Assembly: GCA_030549495.1 (NCBI GenBank)
Contig: JAUIRK010000182.1
Location: 1-64,000, forward strand
DNA length: 64,000 nucleotides
DNA from: Nectonema munidae
Lineage: Eukaryota; Nematomorpha; Nectonematoida; Nectonematidae
Direction of reading: 5' to 3'
How positions within the stretch are numbered: the first letter of the stretch is position 1; each line of letters starts with the position of its first letter. Made by a program: the position numbers and the translations under genes. Positions 57,666-64,000 of the stretch are shown here, one piece after another. Below the pieces are notes generated by a model. It did no database searches. It was not told the DNA's origin and worked only from the letters and a program-made list of their open reading frames with translations.

Positions 57666-58934
57666 CTATGGAAGATAATTAAAAAATTTTTTTTGTGAAA
57701 TTAAATTACGCGAACTTAATTTCCAGTGTTGCAAGTTTTTTTCAATAAATTTTTTTGCAACATTTAAGATCTTTCATATATAAAATTAAAAATCTCTCAT
57801 TACTTTACAGTGCTCCCTTTTCAAAGATAAAAATTATAAATGGAAAGAAAAAGAGAGAAGATCAGAGTAAAATGCTTATGATGAATTTACACTGAAAGCG
57901 CTGTAGTGTATTGGTAGCAAAACCTGTCATATATGGAGGTTAGTAAGTAAACATGTAGTATTTACAATGATCTTCAAAAGTTTTTCAAGCTAGGTTCCGA
58001 AAATACTAATGGCTTTCGGAAGCTTGTTGTCAAATTTTGTCAGAGGATGTAGGAGCTTGTGTGAAGTTGGTAGTGATGGATAAGTATTTTGGATTTATTT
58101 TCGAAATTAGTTCTACCTGGATCTATAATGGAGATGCTAGCATATGGTTTCCACATGACCACGTTTCAAATGGCTATAAGTTGTCGCACCTATTTATAAG
58201 TTTTAAAAATTTGACTGGAAAGGTAAAAGAAGGGTAACTCTTCCAGTTATTCTTGAACTGGGTTAAAAATTAAAACCTTTATTTCTACCAACATTCAATC
58301 AGATTTATAATGAGAAATATTTCAAAGATGAAAAGAAGTAACGTTAATAAATGTTTGCGCTGAAATTTCTATTATGCCCATCTGGAACAAAGTAACGTAT
58401 TTTACAGAGTTTCTTTTCTTAATACGACTTGGCGATTAAAATGCCACAATGTGAATTGTTTAGTCTCTTTGATATAACGCTTGATTTTTGAAAATATTTC
58501 GAAAAAGCGATGTTGCTCAATGTGGTCCATCTTAATCACTTTTAGTGAATATTTACATGGTTCACGAGATCGATCATGTGCTGAGCATTTGGAAGTCTTT
58601 AATTAAAAAAATGGTTTTAAGACTGGACTATACCTTTTTAAGTTCAAATTGTCACTAAGAATGTTAAAAGATTTTGTTGTTAATATCTAAAAAAAAGATA
58701 ATTCAAATTTAATGAAAACCAAATAACTTTATATTTAATGGAAATTTTATTTAACTAAATTAAAAAAAAATCATCTTTCATGTTTAAAACTTTTGGAAGC
58801 AATCTTTCAATTTTTGCTATAGATTTATTGCAATGAACCAGACTAATAACTTTAATAGATTAACAAATATTTTTTTCAATTAACCAAGTCTGATTTCATA
58901 TCTTGGAAATTCGGAAACTTTTTCTATTCTAAAA
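57666..58934. other. stretch without a supported gene
   Basis: A 66-codon frame at 58037-58237 (with FGFIFEISSTWIYNGDAS) looks slightly protein-like but matches nothing I know. Confidence 0.3.
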
Positions 58935-59030
58935 GGAACTGGATTTTTTTAAGTTTTTGTTCCCCTTCATTTTTAATGATTGCACATATGTTTTCTATAG
59001 GATTCAACATTAAACTATACGGTCTGAGTC
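58935..59030 (-). pseudogene. IS630/Tc1-type transposase scrap
   Basis: The minus-strand frame reads LRPYSLMLNPIENICAIIKN. This matches the LPPYSPxLNPIExxxxxIK block that carries the last catalytic acidic residue of DDE_3 transposases (IS630/Tc1/mariner). Only about 32 codons are recognisable, and the preceding DNA is in broken frames. Confidence 0.5.
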
Positions 59031-61410
59031 TTAAAATTTAAAAACTGAAAATATTTTTTCCTTACTTCAAAAAAATTTAGAAAAGTTTGAAGTTCTATAA
59101 ACGAACTATGGCTTTTTTCTCTATCTACTTTTGTTCCAGAAGAGCTCGATTGAACAAAATAGTTCGTAGCTTTCAATTTGTATTAAGGAATTAATAAGTA
59201 AAAACCTCAGTTCGTAAGGAATGTTTTACTTTTATCTTCATACATTTTTTTCCACTTTTATTTGTTTTGTGGCAAATAGAAATCACTTTTTTTATTTGAA
59301 GTGTAATTGTAAAAAAATGTCAATTGCCTAAACACCAATGAATTTTCTTGTATCTTTGGGTACAGACTCTAAACAACGAAAATTATGAGAATCTATTTTA
59401 GGTGTTTACCAAAAATCTGCAAAATTCGGTTTGGTTAGTTCGCGCACCGAACATCCTAATTAACGTGTCTGACACGTTGAAAATAGAAATTTTATTCCGT
59501 TTCAGTTCGAAAAGACCAAAAGAAAATTTTTTCGGGTCGGTTCAATACGAGAGACCCATGTTTGAGTTCTCTCGATGTATCCATACTTTTTAATACTTTA
59601 TTATTATTTTCACCGGTAGCCTTTATTTCAATTTTAGTAGAAATTGTTTTTTTAAAGATCAAAATACTTTTTGGTTGTTTTCATTATCTGGTCTGTATTT
59701 TTTGAATTATTCAGTGAAAGCTTGCTAAAAACGAGAGTTTGGAATTTTGAAAAAATTTAGCCTATCAAAAAGATTGTCTTGAAATCACTCGTCTTAAACC
59801 TGTTTTCGGTTTTATAAAAAGACGCCATAGATAAGTTTTATTTGCTGACTTCAAGTCCTTTGCGTATTTCTTATTCCAGTAGTGTACACTGTTTGCTATA
59901 ATAATCAAATTACCACAGCCATCTCTCAGATCTGCAAAGACACATATGGGAATAGATTTATTGCCTTGTCACTTACACCAAACAAATTATATTATTAGTA
60001 TTCATTACAAGCACATACACACACACACACACACACCTTTTTCTTTTAATCGCAATTTAACAGCGCATTTAATTATAGGAATAGTTTCTCTAAATGAAGT
60101 AAGCCACACTTTTATATGTATACTGAAATTCTTTCATAAAGGAAATCGGTTAAAACAAATTAGCGACGATACTTTCTTCGATTTCTTGATGAATGAACGA
60201 TTCCTTACATTATTCATATTGGTGTTTTCCATGTTTCGCAAAGTCCTTGTTTGCCACAATCAATATTATTAAGAATTCATCAATTTTTCATTTGATTGTT
60301 TTAAAAGAAAAAATAATTTTCATTTGATATATTTGATGCTTATGGTTAAAAAAATCTAAGAATGCTTTTCTGCATTTTTAATACTTTCTTTCTCTATACT
60401 GACATCATATTCTATTAGAAGTGAGAAATCTTAATCATACTTATTTATCAAAAAAAAATTCTCACATACTCTATGAGAAAATCTGTCATAACTTCTACGT
60501 TAACGTTTAGCGTTATGAAGTATAAGGATAAATTTTAAGATATTCCAAATTTATATTGCTTTATTTAGATACTTTGTAAGTGTAACATGTTTATTGGAAA
60601 TTTACTTTATTATTCATTAATCTCTCATTTTTGAAGCAAGATTAACAAATAATTGATCCCCAGAGAAGCGGAATTCGGGGGAAACAAAAAGACCAAAATT
60701 CAGGGACACTAATTCATACTGTAGGAGAGTCGTTAATTTTTACTTTCATGTTTTTTATTGTGTTTGTGAATCCTTTTGCATGTTAACCATACGTTGTAAT
60801 AAAGTTTTTCGTTTACCAAATTAAACAAAACTAAGTCACAAGCTAGTTCTTAATCGAACAAAAGTATTTTTCTTCTCTATTCTACAAAGCTACAATTATA
60901 ACTGATCAAAAATAGAATATAAAACTTGGGAGTTATTAAAAAATAATTGAAATGATGAAAATTTTTCACGAAAAGAAACTCTTCTCATAAATAGTATACC
61001 AGGAATGTTTCTTGACAAAGTGCTGGAAAGAAGAAGAAGGTAATAAGGCTTGTTTCAGATACAAAAGCAGTCATTCAGCAACCTACTCTTTCACGTGAGA
61101 TATGTGCGTATGAATCATTGAAATGACATTTAATTGAAAGATGAACAGGTATGTTGTTGTAGGTGTATGCGTTTATCAAGTTGCGAAGCAAAACCTCTGT
61201 GTATTTTGTGTTATAATTAAATTTGAGCATTTGTGAGTATATCACACGTAAACACAATTATTACACAGCATGAAATCCTTGTCTCAATGCTCTTTCAATT
61301 TAGTTTAATTTTGCGCTTTTTGAAACTCAGATCCTTTGAAGGATGTCTATTTTTATCTACTTCGTGTTTTATTAAGACTCTTCTGATAGAAATTCTGAAT
61401 TTCTTGTGAG
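59031..61410. other. AT-rich stretch with a CA microsatellite
   Basis: (CA)n lies at about 60016-60037. A 15-base palindrome ACGTGTCTGACACGT lies at 59463-59477. No gene was recognised. Confidence 0.4.
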
Positions 61411-61764
61411 ATGAACACTTTCAGAAAGATCCTACCTTTTAATAAGTCAAAAGATGTTGATAAGAAGAGTTCCTTAGCTCTGCCGCACAAGACTTCTAAT
61501 GAAAGCAACAACGTTCTCCTGTCTGCGTTGAAGAAATCTCAATCAGAGAACTGTCTATTTAATGCCTCATTGGATTCCACTCAAATGGACTCAGAAGATT
61601 CACCGCAACAAAAGCACACTCACTTTCCTCAAGACTCCCTCCTAACCAGCAGCATCATGGTAAAGCCTTGGGAACTCCTTTTGAATGATGAAAAAGCTAT
61701 TGAATCCATCAAGTCAGACTTTTTACATTTTAAACGAATGCTTTTTTTTGATACGCTAAATTAA
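61411..61764 (+). CDS. small unrecognised protein, 117 aa
   Basis: Open from ATG 61411 (MNTFRKILPFNKSKDVDKKS) to TAA. It is rich in Ser, Lys, Asp and Gln, with a middle of STQMDSEDSPQQKHTHFPQD and an end of MVKPWELLLNDEKAIES then a basic/hydrophobic helix. Codon and residue use are more balanced than in the chance frames around, and the patch is less AT-rich than its surroundings. No signal peptide, membrane segment or known motif is visible. No AATAAA follows closely. It may be a short gene, the last exon of a longer one, or a retrocopy. Confidence 0.4.
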   Translation: MNTFRKILPFNKSKDVDKKSSLALPHKTSNESNNVLLSALKKSQSENCLFNASLDSTQMDSEDSPQQKHTHFPQDSLLTSSIMVKPWELLLNDEKAIESIKSDFLHFKRMLFFDTLN

Positions 61765-62432
61765 AAAAAAATTTTTTATAAAAAAAAGTGCATTTACTAA
61801 AATCTATCAACTAAAAAAGTAATTATTTCGATTTGAATATACTTTCAAGTTAGCAAGTCAGTCAGTTCACATACACTGAATATAGAAATTAATATTCTTT
61901 CCTTTTACCTATTCTAAAGTTGTTCCATCTCCAAACATGCTCTATGATTGACCCCCCCCCCCCCCTTCACACATTGATTCGCACATAAAATGTTAATCTC
62001 ATTTTGTTCCAAAAAGTATTCAGGATTTAATCATTTGATTTCTTCACACCGATTACAATAAATGTTTCATTTTGATTTTTTCAAAGAAGAATGCTTGTAT
62101 TTCAACCAGAGGCAAAACTTGTAGGTAGTGTATACTCATAATCGTACACAAGCCACATCCAATGAATCTAGAAAACTACAGTTTATATAGCAAAAAATTC
62201 AAAGTCTATTTGAATTTTTTGAATGAAAAATGCAAAACACTTATAAAGAAACTTAAATTTAGCATAAAATTTTATCGAGACAAGAAATAACAAATCGTTG
62301 CTCCAATTCCGTTGAGCAGCTGATTGATGGCTTTTAGAATTCTTTACAAGAGGAATCTTCAACGTTAGCTTAGGGGATCTTTGGTAAAATATTTCTTCTC
62401 TAATCGTGTTGCTTGAAGTGAAGTGTCTTTAT
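61765..62432. other. AT-rich stretch with a long C run
   Basis: A run of about 15 C lies near 61951-61965. No termini or genes were recognised around it. Confidence 0.35.
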
Positions 62433-62712
62433 CAGGGGCGAACATCCGACGGGGGGGGGCGAAAAGCCTATTCGCCCCCTAATAATTTTAGATTTTTTTG
62501 AACTAGTGTATATGCGTTATGTAAATTTAATTAAAATATTAAATTTCATCAATTTTGTAAAAAAATATAAAGTAGTCTTATAAATTTACGTATGCGCTGT
62601 ATACACTATATGATTGCTTGTATATTTGGTCTCCCGTGCTATTTCCAGACCAGTAATTTTGAAAATTGCAAAAAAAAATCGGCCCTAATAATTTTGAAGA
62701 TGTGCGCCCCTG
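62433..62712. mobile_element. hAT MITE with perfect 8-bp target duplication
   Basis: The left end is CAGGGGCGAACATC; the right end inverted is CAGGGGCGCACATC. GTCTTTAT flanks both sides (62425-62432 and 62713-62720). A G run lies 18 bases inside the left end. The 280-bp interior has no gene. Confidence 0.85.
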
Positions 62713-62720
62713 GTCTTTAT

Positions 62721-64000
62721 ACATTTTCAAAAATGCGTGTGTGTGTGTAGTACAATTATGATTTATGTGTTCAGAGGTCCAATTAACTATTGGCCTTGCA
62801 GTGTGGTTGTAGGTATTTTCGAATTATAAATGACTTGAAAGGAATTCTTGAGAGGAATCACTTGAAAGTGCAGGTATGCCGAAAAAAGTGCCTTTTCCAA
62901 GTTAACTAACAAGCTTGTTCTGTAGGGCATAAGATTTTTCAAAACCAGTACAATTTCTAACAGAATTTGGTTAGTTGATACACGGTTAGCAAAACAAATG
63001 AATTTGTATTTCTTTCAAAATTAAAATATTTCTTTCGATAAGAACCTTTTAACTTATGCTGATAACTTGCTCTTTCATGTAAGTTATTCCTTAAAATAAC
63101 ACGCTAACAAATTTAATTATTATTAAGCTTACTAACACACTGTATCATCAATTCGCGATTAAAATTTTGAATTATTTAAACGTTTCAAACGACTCCAATT
63201 CGTCATCTTCAACAATCCATTTTTAAAAAATCTTGTCCAAGCTTTTCCTTCTCCCTAAACACCTCGAGGAAAACTGGCATCCTATTTTTTAGCTTGCAGT
63301 AAAGCCAAATTTAAAACGTTATGAAATAAATCGTATTCTACTCTATACTTATCACCTTTATTTGTATTTTTATTTGATAACAAAACACTCTAATCTACTT
63401 TTTGGGGTTTTGGGTAGGACATAGCATGGCTTGTTAAAAGGAAACGGGATAATTGGCTGGAGCCCATAATTTCTTCTATTCGGTTTAATCCTTGACTTCC
63501 CTTGGATCCAATACCAAAATAAGTGAGAAGAAGAAAAAGTGCTTCTGAGACAGTTTGGTCTCAAGACAATTCGGATTCAAGACAATATTAAAATCAATAT
63601 ATTTAGAGGTCCAAATTGTCGTGCTTCTGAAAAAGTTTATTATTAAAAAGGATATTATAATGCGAAGAAGAGTCGAAAAACAGATTTTAAATGAAAAACA
63701 AACTTACACTTTAAATAGGAACATATATCACATATGCACTAGGGTGTCCACCCCGGGGATCCTCATCGCTAATTCCCCTGGGAATTTCTAAAATTTTTGC
63801 TCTTCTTCTTCGAAACTCATTCCTCGACTCCCAGAGGAGTTTTGAATTTTTCGATTTGCTTCTGTGCTGAACTGTTTGATGAAAATTTTAGGCTAATTTT
63901 ATAATTTTAAGTCAAATCAAATTTTTATATCTACATTTTTTGATGAAACAAAAAAGTTGTATTAAAGCAGATATAAAATAATGAAAAAAACGTTTGACCT
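62721..64000. other. stretch without a firmly supported gene
   Basis: A minus-strand frame near 63530-63395 (with GSKGSQGLNRIEEIMGSSQL) looks protein-like but lacks convincing splice sites. Near 63740, ACTAGGGTGTCCACCCCGGG resembles a worn hAT end. Confidence 0.25.

Noticed and set aside
57897-57955. tRNA-like head (TGTAGTGTATTGGTAGC)
   Set aside because: There is a box-A-like stretch only; no box B was found at the right distance.
58037-58237. 66-codon plus-strand frame as a gene
   Set aside because: No recognisable motif and no supporting signals; could be a relic of an unidentified element.
1-64000. LTR retrotransposon, retrovirus-like or Polinton-type element
   Set aside because: No long direct terminal repeats, protease-polymerase-integrase order, or capsid-like or protein-primed polymerase sequence was recognised; all reverse transcriptases seen are of the non-LTR type.

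Overview
This window looks like gene-poor, strongly AT-rich nuclear DNA of an invertebrate animal, most likely an arthropod. The reasons are the metazoan-type CR1-like LINEs with microsatellite tails, the hAT, piggyBac, Tigger and IS630-type transposons, tRNA-derived SINEs, spliced genes with GT-AG introns, and a THAP-domain gene. I cannot name the species. There are no prokaryotic operons, CRISPR arrays or rRNA genes, and I recognised no LTR retrotransposon, retrovirus or Polinton.

Layout. 1-6.1 kb: decayed hAT transposons (two ZBED5/SCAND3-like pieces facing opposite ways and a C-terminal scrap of another hAT), MITEs, one possible host exon and the 3' scrap of a LINE. 6.7-11.6 kb: a tract poor in G and rich in C on the + strand, of unknown origin. 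It is interrupted by a 0.7-kb hAT element and by a 2.1-kb inverted-repeat transposon carrying a GC-rich 510-codon frame. 11.8-12.1 kb: a two-exon THAP gene. 12.8-15.8 kb: a LINE and two further LINE 3' ends. 16.5-22.7 kb: SINEs, a complete-looking 3.6-kb piggyBac element with two internal satellite arrays, and a LINE relic. 25.6-27.4 kb: the best host gene of the window, a single-exon gene for an unrecognised single-pass membrane protein. 27.5-31 kb: a Harbinger MITE, a possible Helitron helicase scrap and other repeats. 31.1-34.6 kb: a second, left-truncated copy of the satellite-bearing piggyBac. 34.7-39.3 kb: an almost intact CR1-like LINE (ORF1 whole, ORF2 broken once). 40-50 kb: MITEs with perfect target duplications, a hAT of the TTF-finger/DUF4371 type, and a Tigger relic. 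50-59 kb: SINEs and decayed LINE, hAT and IS630 pieces. 61.4 kb: a small open frame of unknown function. 62.4 kb: a further hAT MITE.

Almost everything recognisable is a mobile element, so the value of the window is in how they nest. A SINE was split by the piggyBac element at TTAA, and a second SINE copy in the window serves as the natural empty site. Another SINE entered a hAT terminus. A hAT MITE entered the target duplication of a LINE scrap. The least expected observations are the two roughly 150-bp tandem arrays inside the TTAA-bounded element, the strand-skewed tract at 6.7-11.6 kb, the GC-rich transposon frame inside it, and the fact that most long G or C runs in this AT-rich DNA lie close to transposon ends.
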